Origin: Klebsiella sp. RHBSTW-00484 | Lineage (GTDB): Bacteria > Pseudomonadota > Gammaproteobacteria > Enterobacterales > Enterobacteriaceae | Direction: 5' to 3' | DNA: 64,000 bases | NCBI RefSeq assembly: GCF_013705725.1 | Contig: NZ_CP055481.1 | Span: forward strand, 2,170,001-2,234,000 | In this document: positions 38,613-48,606 of the stretch, piece by piece | Position numbering within the stretch: the stretch's first letter is position 1 | Layout: each line of letters begins with the position of its first letter | The notes under the pieces: generated by a model | Database searches by the model: none | Seen by the model: only the letters and a program-made list of their open reading frames with translations | What the model was told of the DNA's origin: nothing | Position numbers and translations under genes: made by a program

Positions 38613-39637
38613 GTTGAAGGATCAGATCACGCATCCTCCCGACAACACAGACCATTCCGTGGCAAAGCAAAAGTTCAGAATCACCAACTGGTCCACCTAC
38701 AACAAAGCTCTCATCAACCGTGGCTCCCTCACTTTCTGGCTGGATGATGAGGCGATTCAGGCCTGGTATGAGTCGGCAACGCCTTCATCACGAGGAAGGC
38801 CCCAGCGCTATTCTGATCTCGCCATCACCACCGTTCTGGTGATTAAACGCGTATTCCGGCTGACCCTGCGGGCTGCGCAGGGTTTTATTGATTCCATTTT
38901 TGCCCTGATGAACGTTCCGTTGCGCTGCCCGGATTACACCAGTGTCAGTAAGCGGGCAAAGTCGGTTAATGTCAGTTTCAAAACGTCTACCCGGGGTGAA
39001 ATCGCACACCTGGTGATTGATTCCACCGGGCTGAAGGTCTTTGGTGAAGGCGAATGGAAAGTCAGAAAGCACGGCAAAGAGCGCCGTCGTATCTGGCGAA
39101 AGTTGCATCTTGCTGTTGACAGCAACACACATGAAGTTGTCTGTGCAGACCTGTCGCTGAATAACGTCACGGACTCAGAAGCCTTCCCGGGCCTTATCCG
39201 GCAGACTCACAGAAAAATCAGGGCAGCCGCGGCAGACGGGGCTTACGATACCCGGCTCTGTCACGATGAACTGCGCCGCAAAAAAATCAGCGCGCTTATT
39301 CCTCCCCGAAAAGGAGCAGGTTACTGGCCCGGTGAGTACGCAGACCGCAACCGTGCCGTTGCTAATCAGCGGCTGAGCGGAAGCAATGCACGGTGGAAAT
39401 GGACAACGGAATATAACCGTCGCTCGATAGCGGAAACGGCAATGTACAGAATGAAGCAGTTGTTGGGAGATTCACTGACGCTGCGTGACTACGATGGTCA
39501 GGTAGCGGAAGCTATGGCCATGGTGCGTGCGTTGAACAGGATGACAAAGGCTGGGATGCCAGAAAGCGTGCGTATTGCCTGAAAATCCAGCCAGCTACAG
39601 GGTCGTTCGCACGAAATCTTATTTATTCAACAAAGCC
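38582..39637 (+). mobile_element. IS903-type insertion sequence (IS5 family, 1056 bp)
   Basis: Starts GGCTTTGTTGAATAAATC, the IS903 terminal repeat, and ends with TTATTTATTCAACAAAGCC. One intact transposase gene. The 9 bases on the left (CTTCAACAC) and right (CTATTCACA) differ, so the expected 9-bp target duplication is absent. The right flank also lacks the rest of the interrupted permease, pointing to an adjacent deletion or recombination between two copies. Confidence 0.92.
38659..39582 (+). CDS. IS903-type transposase
   Basis: 307-residue IS5-family DDE transposase from the GTG at 38659, which yields the standard IS903 length (start MAKQKFRITNW); upstream codons back to a TTG at 38614 are also open. 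Catalytic region includes HLVIDSTGLKVFGEGEWKVR, AAADGAYDTR and RRSIAETAMYRMKQL (the Y-(2)-R-(3)-E-(6)-K-type signature). Appears intact. Confidence 0.92.
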   Translation: MAKQKFRITNWSTYNKALINRGSLTFWLDDEAIQAWYESATPSSRGRPQRYSDLAITTVLVIKRVFRLTLRAAQGFIDSIFALMNVPLRCPDYTSVSKRAKSVNVSFKTSTRGEIAHLVIDSTGLKVFGEGEWKVRKHGKERRRIWRKLHLAVDSNTHEVVCADLSLNNVTDSEAFPGLIRQTHRKIRAAAADGAYDTRLCHDELRRKKISALIPPRKGAGYWPGEYADRNRAVANQRLSGSNARWKWTTEYNRRSIAETAMYRMKQLLGDSLTLRDYDGQVAEAMAMVRALNRMTKAGMPESVRIA

Positions 39638-39743
39638 CTATTCACATCAAAGAACCAACGAGCCACACTGGTTATGTTGACAATTCCGCCTGAAGAAATG
39701 ACCAGGTTAATTATTCACTCGTTGTGGAAGGGGACCTTACAGG

Positions 39744-41030
39744 ATGACGACAAAATCGCTAACGCTTGCTTTGGATGAACAACAGTCAATTCCTTTGAGT
39801 ACGGTCTCGGGGACGCTGGGCCACGTCGGCATGGATATCCGTCCGCTGGCGTCTGCAGGGCTATGCAGCTTTGACCCCGGTTTTACTAATACCGCAGGCT
39901 GTACGTCGGCCATCTCCTGGATTGATACCGAAAAAAGTATTCTGCTGCACCGCGGTTACCCGGTCGATCAACTGGCTCGCCAGTGTGACTTCCTTGAAGT
40001 GGCTTATATTCTGCTGCAAGGTGACGCGCCTGATGAAGCCAGCTATCAGATCTTTAAAAACAATATTACCCGTCACAGCCTGGTGCACGAGCAGATTGCC
40101 CGTATGTGCAGTAGCTTTCGTCGCGACTCTCATCCGATGGCCTTAATGTGCGCGCTGGTAGGAACTCTGGCGGCGTTCTATCACGATGTGCTGGACGTCG
40201 AAAATCCGGAGCACCGCGCGCTGGCCGCTACTCGCTTGCTGTCGAAAATGCCGACGCTTGCGGCGATGAGCTACAAGTTTTCTATTGAGCAACCGGCGCA
40301 GTATCCACGGAACGATCTCTCTTATGCGGGTAATTTCCTGCATATGCTGTTTGCCATCCCGGCGGAACAGTATCAATTAAACCCAGTGATCGAGCAGGCG
40401 ATGAACCAAATCCTGGTGCTGCACGCCGATCACGGCCAGTGCGCATCGACCACAACCGTTCGGGCTGCGGGCTCTTCCGGCGCGAATCTTTTTGCCTGTA
40501 TTGCCGCTGGGCTCGCTTCTCTGTGGGGGCCGACCCACGGTGGAGCCAACGAAGCCAGTATGCGGATGCTGGAAGAGATTCAGACTGTTGATCAGATCCC
40601 TGCGTTTCTGAGTAAAGCGAAACGCGATCCGCAGGCGTTTCGTCGTCTCGGCTTCGGTAACTCCCGCTACCGTAACCTTGACCCAAGAGCCGCTATTTTG
40701 CGCGAGACCTGTCATCGGGTACTGAAGGAATTGGGGATGTCTGATATGCCGCTGCAGGTGGCGATGGCGCTTGAAGAGGTGGCGCTGACCGACCCGTACT
40801 TTATCGAAAATGGTCTGTCGCCAAGCGTGGATTTCTATACTGCGGTGATCCTCAAAGCGATGGGGCTACCTGCGTCGATGTTTGTGGTGATTACCGCTGT
40901 AGGCAGAACGCTCGGCTGGGTGGCGCACTGGAATGAAATGCACGAAGCGCCGCTGAATATTTATCGCCCGCGGCAGATTTATACCGGGGAAGGGATGCGA
41001 GATTACGTTTCGCGCCGTGAAGGGAATTAA
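39744..41030 (+). CDS. Divergent citrate synthase paralogue with altered active site
   Basis: 428-residue type II citrate-synthase-family protein, similar to GltA (427). Numbering is E. coli plus one: H230 (LHADH), H265 (GPTHGG), D363 (SPSVDFY), R315, R388 and R408 are kept. The residue equivalent to catalytic His305 is Asn306, in GFGNSRYRNLDPRA where GltA has GFGHRVYKNYDPRA; the codon is AAC. DHEQN is also changed to DHGQC. The enzyme may be inactive, regulatory or use another acceptor. The start has AAGGGG 9 bases upstream. It lies downstream of the IS903-type element, so its original neighbours on the left are unknown. Confidence 0.85.
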   Translation: MTTKSLTLALDEQQSIPLSTVSGTLGHVGMDIRPLASAGLCSFDPGFTNTAGCTSAISWIDTEKSILLHRGYPVDQLARQCDFLEVAYILLQGDAPDEASYQIFKNNITRHSLVHEQIARMCSSFRRDSHPMALMCALVGTLAAFYHDVLDVENPEHRALAATRLLSKMPTLAAMSYKFSIEQPAQYPRNDLSYAGNFLHMLFAIPAEQYQLNPVIEQAMNQILVLHADHGQCASTTTVRAAGSSGANLFACIAAGLASLWGPTHGGANEASMRMLEEIQTVDQIPAFLSKAKRDPQAFRRLGFGNSRYRNLDPRAAILRETCHRVLKELGMSDMPLQVAMALEEVALTDPYFIENGLSPSVDFYTAVILKAMGLPASMFVVITAVGRTLGWVAHWNEMHEAPLNIYRPRQIYTGEGMRDYVSRREGN

Positions 41031-41063
41031 CAGCGCGCAATTTTGAGAGAGTGCTCGTATTGT

Positions 41064-41150
41064 TGCCGGGTGGCTGATGACGCCTTGCCCGGCCTACGAA
41101 ACCCAGGTCGGTAGCCCGGATAAGGCGCGTGCGCCGCAATCCGGGATCGC
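41064..41150. repeat. REP/BIME-like repeats
   Basis: Two inverted REP-type palindromes between convergent genes: about 41064-41096 (TTGCCGGGTGGCTGATGACG...GCCCGGCCTAC) and 41111-41146 (GTAGCCCGGATAAGGCGCGT...CAATCCGGG). Confidence 0.75.
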
Positions 41151-41159
41151 AAAGGATCG

Positions 41160-42512
41160 CTAGCGAAATACCACCTGCGCCCAGCGGGCTAATCCGGCCG
41201 TTACCGAGCCAAAATCATCGCCACCAGCAACGGGAATACCCGGCAGGTGAGCCGCCAGCGCTTTTTTTATCAGCGGAGAGCGAGCGCTACCGCCGGTCAG
41301 GTAAATCACATCAGGTTTGTCATTGCTGTTATCCAGCGCCAACTGCACCTGCTCCATAATGCGGGCCAACGGCTGATCCAGCGCGGCTTCGAGTCCCTGC
41401 TGGCTGATAGCTGTTGCCAGTTCGTCGCTGATAAACGGCAGTCCGGTCATCACGCTCGGCTGTGCGGAAAGGGCGATTTTGCTCTCCTCCGCACTACGCA
41501 CCAGGCGGTAGCTCAGACGCTGACGCCAGACCTTCAGTAATAGGGCGACTTTCTCGCTGTCGCGAGCGCTGCGCAGTAAATCGTTCAGCAGGCGGCCGTT
41601 GGCGGTGCTGTAAAAATCGGTCTGCGCTGGAACGTCGTTAATCGCTACCGCATTCCACCACGGTAGAATCGGCAGCGCGATACCTTTCTCGGTGTCGCCG
41701 CCCATGCCCAGCAGCGGCATCAGGCACTTAAAGGCCAGGGCGATATCCAGGTCGTTACCACCAACGCGACAGCCGCTATGGCCAAGCAGGCTCTGCTGGC
41801 GATCGGCTTTTTCTCGCCACTGCGGGCCCATTAGCAGCAGCGAACAGTCGGTAGTACCGCCGCCGATATCGACGACCAGAACGCGTTTTTCTTCAGTCAG
41901 GGTTGCTTCGAAATCCAGACCGGCGGCGACCGGTTCAAACTGAAATACCACGTCACGGAAGCCCGCGCGCTTTGCCGCTCGCTCCAGAATACCCTGCGCC
42001 TGGGCGTTGGCTTCATCGCCGCCGAGGCCCTGAAAGTTAATTGGCCGCCCGATAACCGCCTGGTCGATAGTTTCCGGCAGCTGCGTTTGCGCCTGTAATT
42101 TGATATGCAGCATCATGGCGCAAACTAAATCTTCAAACAGCGCAACCTGCTGCGGCTTGAGCCCGCTGGCGCCGAGGAACGATTTCGGCGACTTCACAAA
42201 GTACACTTCTTCCGGATCTTCGACGTACTGATGCAGCGAGGCAAGACCAAACTGCACGCTGTTGCTGAGTACGTCGATATCTTCCTCGCGGTTGAAGCTA
42301 ATGGCGCGACGCAGCAGCGCCTGGTTTTCATCACCGTTGGTAGGAACATCATGATGGCGGTAGAGCCACTCGCTGACCGCCTCGCGGGTAGGTGCGCAAA
42401 GCATTGAAGGCAGCAGCGAACTGCCGTTTTCCAGCGTCAGCAACTGCGGAGTATTCTCACGCATGACCGCTACCGAACAGTTAGCGGTACCGTAGTCAAA
42501 ACCAATAAACAT
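41160..42512 (-). CDS. yegD: Hsp70-family chaperone YegD
   Basis: 450-residue actin-like ATPase of the DnaK superfamily that lacks a full substrate-binding domain, same length as E. coli YegD. Phosphate-binding motifs are FDYGTANCSVAVM (N-terminus), VDIGGGTTDCSLLL and LTGGSARSPLI. Start chosen at 42512 (MFIGFDYG); upstream in-frame ATGs would add a non-homologous leader. Function in E. coli is poorly defined. Divergent from alkA. Confidence 0.94.
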   Translation of the reverse strand: MFIGFDYGTANCSVAVMRENTPQLLTLENGSSLLPSMLCAPTREAVSEWLYRHHDVPTNGDENQALLRRAISFNREEDIDVLSNSVQFGLASLHQYVEDPEEVYFVKSPKSFLGASGLKPQQVALFEDLVCAMMLHIKLQAQTQLPETIDQAVIGRPINFQGLGGDEANAQAQGILERAAKRAGFRDVVFQFEPVAAGLDFEATLTEEKRVLVVDIGGGTTDCSLLLMGPQWREKADRQQSLLGHSGCRVGGNDLDIALAFKCLMPLLGMGGDTEKGIALPILPWWNAVAINDVPAQTDFYSTANGRLLNDLLRSARDSEKVALLLKVWRQRLSYRLVRSAEESKIALSAQPSVMTGLPFISDELATAISQQGLEAALDQPLARIMEQVQLALDNSNDKPDVIYLTGGSARSPLIKKALAAHLPGIPVAGGDDFGSVTAGLARWAQVVFR

Positions 42513-42645
42513 AGCCTGCAAAATCCCCATGCCGGTGAAGAAGGGGGGCGACTTTAGCGGATTGACGGCACTGCGACAACTGGAATTTAAAAGCAAGGCA
42601 CGTCCGGCGCAGAGCCGCTATGATTGAAGCGCTGAAAAAGGAGAA

Positions 42646-43497
42646 ATGATGACGTTGTTACCCTGGCATCCCCCCTACGACTGGCAATGGATGTTTAGTT
42701 TTCTTGGTGCGCGTGCGGTGCAGGGGATTGAGACCTTTGCCGACGGGAGCTATAGCCGCAGCTTTGCGCTAAAGGGCCACTCAGGGCTGATCACGGTGAC
42801 GCCGGACGATGCCGCGCAGGGCATGCGGGTGACGCTTTCCGCCGGGCTGCAGCCGGTTGCGGACGAGTGCCTGGTGAGAATTGCGCGCTTGTTTGATTTA
42901 TCCTGCGACCCGCAGCAGGTCGCCCTGACCTTGGGAAACCTCGCTCAGCCGAGGCCGGGGCTTCGGCTGCCGGGCTCCCTCGACGCGTTTGAGCAGGCGG
43001 TGCGCGCGGTGCTGGGGCAGTTGGTCAGCGTAGCGATGGCGGCAAAGTTGACCGGGAAAGTGGTGGCGGCCTTCGGAGAGCCGCTGATCGACGCCCCGGG
43101 TTTTTACCTGTTTCCTGGTGCGCAACGGCTGGCGCAGGCCGATCCGCTGGCGATTAAGGCTTTGGGCATGCCGCTGCGGCGCGCCCAGGCGCTGGTTCAT
43201 CTGGCGCAAGCGGCCATCAGCGGCGAGCTCCCCCTCGTTGCGCCGGATAATATAGAAGCGGGTATGAAGCAGTTGCAGACCCTGCCGGGCATTGGCCGCT
43301 GGACGGCGAGCTATTTCGCGCTGCGCGGCTGGCAGGCACAGGACATCTTCCTGCCGGATGACTACCTGATTAAACAGCGCTTTCCCGAAATGACACCTGC
43401 TCGTATTGCGCGCTATGCCAGCCGCTGGCAGCCGTGGCGATCGTACGCGTTACTACATATATGGTACACGGAAGGCTGGTCGCCGGATGAGGAATAG
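42646..43497 (+). CDS. alkA: DNA-3-methyladenine glycosylase II AlkA
   Basis: 283-residue base-excision repair glycosylase removing 3-methyladenine and other alkylated bases. Contains the helix-hairpin-helix LPGIGRWTASYFALRGW and the catalytic Asp in FLPDDYLIKQRF. The N-terminal AlkA domain (about 1-115) is present. AAGGAG lies 7 bases before the start. In E. coli it is part of the Ada response; I did not confirm an Ada box here. Confidence 0.95.
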   Translation: MMTLLPWHPPYDWQWMFSFLGARAVQGIETFADGSYSRSFALKGHSGLITVTPDDAAQGMRVTLSAGLQPVADECLVRIARLFDLSCDPQQVALTLGNLAQPRPGLRLPGSLDAFEQAVRAVLGQLVSVAMAAKLTGKVVAAFGEPLIDAPGFYLFPGAQRLAQADPLAIKALGMPLRRAQALVHLAQAAISGELPLVAPDNIEAGMKQLQTLPGIGRWTASYFALRGWQAQDIFLPDDYLIKQRFPEMTPARIARYASRWQPWRSYALLHIWYTEGWSPDEE

Positions 43498-43611
43498 ACG
43501 CGCAGGGCGCTTAGCACTAGTATCGACGCGCTGAAATCCCTATAATTGCGGCGTTTGGCGGTCAACCGCCACCCTTCCTACATTCCCAGGTTAATCAGGT
43601 CGCAAAAATTT

Positions 43612-44253
43612 ATGACTGATACGTCTCATCAGTGCGTCATTATAGGCATCGCCGGCGCATCGGCTTCGGGCAAAAGCCTTATCGCCAGTACGCTTTATCG
43701 TGAATTACGTGAACAGGTCGGCGATGAACATATCGGCGTTATTCCGGAAGACAGCTATTACAAGGATCAAAGTCATCTGTCGATGGAAGAGCGTGTAAAA
43801 ACCAACTACGACCATCCGAGTTCCATGGATCATAGCCTGTTGTTTCAGCATTTACAGATGCTGAGAAGCGGCCAGCCGATTGAGCTACCGGTGTACAGCT
43901 ACGTTGAACATACTCGTATGCCGGAAACCATTCATATTGAACCGAAGAAAGTCATCATCCTTGAAGGGATCCTGCTGCTGACCGACGCCCGCCTGCGTAA
44001 CGAGCTCAGCTTCTCTATTTTCGTCGATACCCCGCTGGATATCTGCCTGATGCGCCGCATTAAGCGCGATGTCAACGAGCGCGGGCGTTCAATGGACTCG
44101 GTGATGGCGCAGTACCAGAAAACGGTGCGTCCGATGTTCCTGCAGTTTATCGACCCTTCCAAACAGTATGCCGATATTATTGTGCCTCGCGGCGGTAAGA
44201 ACCGTATCGCCATCGATATTCTGAAGGCCAAAATCAGTCAGTTCTTTGAATAA
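43612..44253 (+). CDS. udk: Uridine kinase Udk
   Basis: 213-residue pyrimidine-salvage kinase phosphorylating uridine and cytidine. P-loop [11 protein letters not shown] (about 12-22), nucleoside-binding PEDSYYKDQ, and the lid segment [13 protein letters not shown]. Start at 43612 ([15 protein letters not shown]) matches the E. coli length; frame upstream is open but not conserved. Confidence 0.96.
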   Translation: MTDTSHQCVIIGIAGASASGKSLIASTLYRELREQVGDEHIGVIPEDSYYKDQSHLSMEERVKTNYDHPSSMDHSLLFQHLQMLRSGQPIELPVYSYVEHTRMPETIHIEPKKVIILEGILLLTDARLRNELSFSIFVDTPLDICLMRRIKRDVNERGRSMDSVMAQYQKTVRPMFLQFIDPSKQYADIIVPRGGKNRIAIDILKAKISQFFE

Positions 44254-44344
44254 CACGAACGAATTGTGTAACGTGCAAAGAAGAAGCCAATTTGCCCTTA
44301 TCCCCGGAAGGCGTAAGGGCGCAATGCCTTAAAGGAGAACGTTG

Positions 44345-44926
44345 ATGCGTTTGTGCGACCGAGATATAGAAGCCTGGTTGGATGAGGGACGGCTGGGCAT
44401 TAACCCGCGCCCGCCCATTGAGCGCATTAATGGCGCGACGGTCGATGTACGTCTGGGGAATAAATTCCGTACTTTTCGCGGGCATACTGCGGGCTTTATT
44501 GACCTGAGCGGGCCTAAAGCGGAAGTGAGCGCGGCGCTGGATCGCGTGATGAGCGAAGAGATTGTTCTGCCGGATGGCGAGGCGTTTTTCCTGCATCCGG
44601 GTGAGCTGGCGCTGGCGGTGACGTTTGAATCCGTCACCCTGCCGCCGGATCTGGTCGGCTGGCTTGACGGGCGTTCTTCGCTGGCGCGTCTGGGTTTGAT
44701 GGTGCACGTTACCGCGCACCGCATCGATCCAGGCTGGTCCGGCTGTATCGTGTTGGAGTTCTATAATTCAGGTAAGCTGCCGCTGGCGCTGCGTCCGGGG
44801 ATGCTTATCGGCGCGTTAAGTTTTGAACCCTTATCCGGCCCGGCGGTGCGGCCTTATAACCGTCGCGAAGATGCAAAATATCGCGACCAGCAGGGCGCGG
44901 TAGCGAGTCGAATCGACAAGGACTGA
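44345..44926 (+). CDS. dcd: dCTP deaminase Dcd
   Basis: 193-residue homotrimeric enzyme converting dCTP to dUTP, the main route to dTMP in enterobacteria. Signature [20 protein letters not shown] and the end [15 protein letters not shown] match E. coli Dcd. AAGGAG precedes the ATG at 44345. Confidence 0.97.
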   Translation: MRLCDRDIEAWLDEGRLGINPRPPIERINGATVDVRLGNKFRTFRGHTAGFIDLSGPKAEVSAALDRVMSEEIVLPDGEAFFLHPGELALAVTFESVTLPPDLVGWLDGRSSLARLGLMVHVTAHRIDPGWSGCIVLEFYNSGKLPLALRPGMLIGALSFEPLSGPAVRPYNRREDAKYRDQQGAVASRIDKD

Positions 44927-44953
44927 TAATTTTAGCGGTTTGCTGAGGATGCC

Positions 44954-46801
44954 ATGAGACGAATTCTGACCACGCTGATGATCTTACTGGCGGTAGTTGT
45001 CGCCGGTCTTACCGCGCTGGTATTGCTGGTCAATCCCAACGACTTTCGCGCCTATATGGTCAAAGAGGTGGCGGAGCGCAGCGGCTATCAGCTTGAACTC
45101 GATGGCCCGCTGCGCTGGCACGTTTGGCCGCAGCTCAGTATTCTCTCAGGCCGTATGACTTTGACCGCGCCTGGCGCAGATGAACCGGTCATTCGCGCTG
45201 ATAATATGCGCCTTGACGTCGCGCTGATGCCGCTGATTTCCCATCAGTTGCAGGTCAAGCAGGTGATGCTAAAAGGTGCGGTTATCCAGCTAACCTCTAA
45301 AACTGAAGCCGTGCGTAGCCAGAATGCGCCGGTGGTTCCGCACGACAACACGCTGCCTCAGGTGCCTGAGGACCGCGGCTGGTCATATGACGTTCGGCAG
45401 CTTCAGGTTGTTGATAGCGTACTCTTCTTCCAGCATGAAGATGGCGAACAGGTTACGGTACGCGATATTCGTCTGCAGATGGAACAGGATGAAAATCATC
45501 ACGCCACGCTTGATTTTTCAGGCCGGGTAAACCGCGATCAGCGGGATCTGGCGCTCTCTTTATCTGCGCAGGTGCAAGGCGGCGATTACCCACACTCCCT
45601 GAAGGCGGATATTTCGCAGTTAAGCTGGCAGCTTCGCGGGGCGGAACTCCCTGCGGAAGGGATTAGCGGGCAGGGCAGCATGCAGGCTAGCTGGCTTGAA
45701 GATGCCAAAAAGCTCAGTTTCAATAATCTGAATTTAACCGCTAACGGTAGCAACATTGCCGGGAACGCCAGCGTGGTGCTGGGCGAGCAGCCGGATTGGG
45801 AACTGAATCTTCAGGCAAGTACGTTGAACCTTGACAGCCTGCTTTCCCATGCCTCGCCGTCTACTGAAAATGGCATCAACCAGCAAGGTCAGAGCCAGAC
45901 CAGACAGCTACGCCCGGTTATTGCGGATAATGATATTCAGCAGGACTACAACGCTCTGCGCGGCTTTAATGCCCGAATGACCCTGACGGCTGACCAGCTA
46001 CAGTGGCGGGGGATGCATTTTACTCAGGTTAAAAGCGATATCAGCAACCAGCAGGGGCTGCTGACCATCAATCAGATGCAGGGGAGTCTGGATGGCGGGC
46101 GACTGTCGTTACCGGGTTCACTGGACGCTCGCGGCGACACGCCACAAGCCTCGTTCCAGCCGAAACTGGAAAACGTTGAGATAAGCTCGATTCTGAAAGC
46201 CTTCAACTACTCGTTAAACCTTACCAGTAAACTGTCGCTGAACGGCGATTTCTCGGGTGAAAAGATTGATGCCGACGATTTCCGCCGTAGCTGGCAGGGG
46301 CAGGCGCAAATTCAGATGACGGATACGCGCACTGAGGGGCTGAACTTCCAGCAACTGGTCCAGCAGGCCGTTGAGCGTAGCACTAACGTTCAGGCACAGG
46401 AAAACTACGATAATGCCACCCGGCTGGATTCGGTGAGCACCGCGCTGGCGCTGGATAATGGCCTGGTGACCTTAAGTCGCATGCAGGGGCAATCTGAGCT
46501 AATGGCGTTAACCGGGCAGGGCGAGCTCAACCTGCTGAAAGAAGACTGCGATATGCGCTTCAACGTTCGGGTTTTAGGCGGCTGGAAGGGCGAGAGTAAG
46601 CTTATCGACAGGCTCAAGCAGACGGCGATTCCATTACGTATTTATGGTAACTGGCAGACGCTGAGCTACAGCCTGCAGGTTGACCAGATATTGCGTAAAC
46701 AGCTGCAGGACGAAGCGAAAAAACGGCTTAACGAATGGGCTGAGCGCAATAAAAATACCCAGGACGGGAAGGACGTGAAGAAGCTGCTTGATAAGCTGTG
46801 A
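44954..46801 (+). CDS. asmA: AsmA family outer-membrane assembly protein
   Basis: 615-residue protein with an N-terminal membrane anchor (about 3-27) and a large periplasmic domain of the AsmA/VPS13-like bridge family, linked in E. coli to outer-membrane lipid homeostasis and assembly of mutant OmpF. Length is close to E. coli AsmA (617). It starts 27 bases after dcd and is probably cotranscribed with it. Confidence 0.95.
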   Translation: MRRILTTLMILLAVVVAGLTALVLLVNPNDFRAYMVKEVAERSGYQLELDGPLRWHVWPQLSILSGRMTLTAPGADEPVIRADNMRLDVALMPLISHQLQVKQVMLKGAVIQLTSKTEAVRSQNAPVVPHDNTLPQVPEDRGWSYDVRQLQVVDSVLFFQHEDGEQVTVRDIRLQMEQDENHHATLDFSGRVNRDQRDLALSLSAQVQGGDYPHSLKADISQLSWQLRGAELPAEGISGQGSMQASWLEDAKKLSFNNLNLTANGSNIAGNASVVLGEQPDWELNLQASTLNLDSLLSHASPSTENGINQQGQSQTRQLRPVIADNDIQQDYNALRGFNARMTLTADQLQWRGMHFTQVKSDISNQQGLLTINQMQGSLDGGRLSLPGSLDARGDTPQASFQPKLENVEISSILKAFNYSLNLTSKLSLNGDFSGEKIDADDFRRSWQGQAQIQMTDTRTEGLNFQQLVQQAVERSTNVQAQENYDNATRLDSVSTALALDNGLVTLSRMQGQSELMALTGQGELNLLKEDCDMRFNVRVLGGWKGESKLIDRLKQTAIPLRIYGNWQTLSYSLQVDQILRKQLQDEAKKRLNEWAERNKNTQDGKDVKKLLDKL

Positions 46802-46822
46802 GTCCGGTCAGCAAGAAACCTG

Positions 46823-46882
46823 TAGCCCGGACAGATGCGTAGCATCGCCTCCGGGAAAGTGCTGCTGGCTGATACCGGGCTA
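46823..46882. repeat. REP-like inverted repeat between asmA and yegH
   Basis: TAGCCCGG (46823-46830) and CCGGGCTA (46875-46882) bracket CATCGCCTCCGGG-type REP sequence in the 218-base gap between the convergent genes asmA and yegH. A T-run after it (CGATCGTTTTTTT) could end asmA transcription. Confidence 0.6.
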
Positions 46883-47019
46883 TCGATCGTTTTTTTGTAG
46901 CTACCGCTTGACGTTCAAGATACAAGGTCGGGTCAGGCGATAGCCGCCACCCGACATAAACATTAGCGCACTTTCTACAACTGATTTACTACCCTTTAGC
47001 CTGTTCACATATGAAGGCA

Positions 47020-48606
47020 TTACACTTCATAATCCAGTTCATTTTCTTCCGGCGCTGGCGGCACTATCTGTACTTTTTGCACCCGATGACTTTCAACCTG
47101 CAACGTGCGCAGAACATACCCGCCGATTTCTACTTCTTCACCTTCCTGCGGAATATGCTGCAGATACTCCATCAGCAGACCGGCAACCGTGTGGTATTCA
47201 CGTTTCTCATCCAGTGGAAGAGGGACGTACTGAACTAAATCTTCCAGCGGCATATGGCCGTTGACCGTCCAGCTATCATCGCCGTTTTTATGAATATCGT
47301 GACGGGCATCGATCTCCTCCACCTCATTCGGCAGGTTACCGGCAATGGTTTCCATCACATCGCTAAGGGTCACAATGCCTTCAACGGAACCAAATTCATC
47401 AACGACGAACGCAAAGTGGGTTCTGGCGTTACGGAACTGCTCCAGTGCGGGGAGCAGCGGCAGCGTTTCCGGGAATACCAGCGGCTGGCGAATCAGGGCC
47501 TGCAGATTGAGCGGTTCGTTGTGCAACGATTGTTGCAGAAGATCAATAACATGCACAACGCCAAGCATATCTTCATCGTCATCGTCGCCGGTGACCACTA
47601 GGCGGGTATGCTGATTTTTATCGAGTAAAGCGCGGATCTCTTCTTCCGGGGCGCTGAGGTCAATATGTTCAATATCATGACGTGAGGTCATTATGCTACT
47701 GACGGTGCGCTGATTGAGATTCAGCACCCGTTCAATCATCCGCCGTTCCTGAGGGTTAAATAGCGGGTTCTCCTCTCGATCGGCAACCAGTGCGGCGGTA
47801 TCGCTATCTAACTCGCCATTGTTTTTGCGACCACTCAACAGGCTCATTACCGCCTCAGTGGTTCTCTGGCGCAGCGTCAGGTTGGCAGAGAGAAAGCGAC
47901 GGCGGTTAAAAATTGCCAGCTGATTAAATGATTCAATCATTACTGAGAAGCCGATAGCCGCATACAGATAACCCTTAGGAATCGGGAAGCCAAAGCCTTC
48001 GGCTATCAGGCTAAAGCCGATCATCAGCAGGAAGCTTAAGCAAAGGATAACTATCGTCGGATGGCTGTTAACAAAGCGGGTCAGGGCTTTACTGGCCATC
48101 AGCATCAGGCTAATAGCGATGATCACCGCCGCCATCATTACCGCCAGATGGTCAACCATCCCGACGGCGGTAATTACCGAGTCGAGGGAGAAAATGGCAT
48201 CAAGAACGACGATTTGCGCCACAACGCCCCAGAATTTTGCCCCTTTGCGCTGGGTAGGGTTATCGCTATCCTTTCCTTCCAGTCGTTCGTTTAGCTCAAC
48301 TGTCGCTTTGAAAAGCAGGAAAAGTCCGCCAAACAGCATGATCAAATCGCGAGCGCTAAAGCTCAAATCGTGCCAGATAATCAGGGGCTTAGTGAGGGTG
48401 ACCAGCCAGGAGATAGAGGCCAGCAGCAGCAGGCGCATCACCATCGCCAGCAGCAAACCGGTTACCCGCGCGCGATCTCGCTGCGCAGGAGGGAGTTTTT
48501 CCGCAAGAATTGCGATAAAGACCAGATTATCAATACCGAGTACCAGCTCAATAACGACAAGAGTTATGAGACCGGCCCAGATAGAGGGGTCGGCAATCCA
48601 TTCCAT
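47020..48606 (-). CDS. yegH: TerC/CBS-domain membrane protein YegH
   Basis: 528-residue inner-membrane protein: a TerC-family domain with about seven helices (1-240; [20 protein letters not shown]), then two CBS domains (about 300-430; [20 protein letters not shown]) and a CorC/HlyC-type domain at the C-terminus (about 440-520). Same length class as E. coli YegH (527). Function not established; family links suggest metal-ion handling. It marks the left border of the capsule region. Confidence 0.93.
   Translation of the reverse strand: MEWIADPSIWAGLITLVVIELVLGIDNLVFIAILAEKLPPAQRDRARVTGLLLAMVMRLLLLASISWLVTLTKPLIIWHDLSFSARDLIMLFGGLFLLFKATVELNERLEGKDSDNPTQRKGAKFWGVVAQIVVLDAIFSLDSVITAVGMVDHLAVMMAAVIIAISLMLMASKALTRFVNSHPTIVILCLSFLLMIGFSLIAEGFGFPIPKGYLYAAIGFSVMIESFNQLAIFNRRRFLSANLTLRQRTTEAVMSLLSGRKNNGELDSDTAALVADREENPLFNPQERRMIERVLNLNQRTVSSIMTSRHDIEHIDLSAPEEEIRALLDKNQHTRLVVTGDDDDEDMLGVVHVIDLLQQSLHNEPLNLQALIRQPLVFPETLPLLPALEQFRNARTHFAFVVDEFGSVEGIVTLSDVMETIAGNLPNEVEEIDARHDIHKNGDDSWTVNGHMPLEDLVQYVPLPLDEKREYHTVAGLLMEYLQHIPQEGEEVEIGGYVLRTLQVESHRVQKVQIVPPAPEENELDYEV

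Noticed and set aside
39575..39778. Frame spanning the IS903-type right end and the start of the citrate-synthase gene
   Set aside because: It translates the IS terminal repeat and intergenic DNA and lacks a ribosome site.
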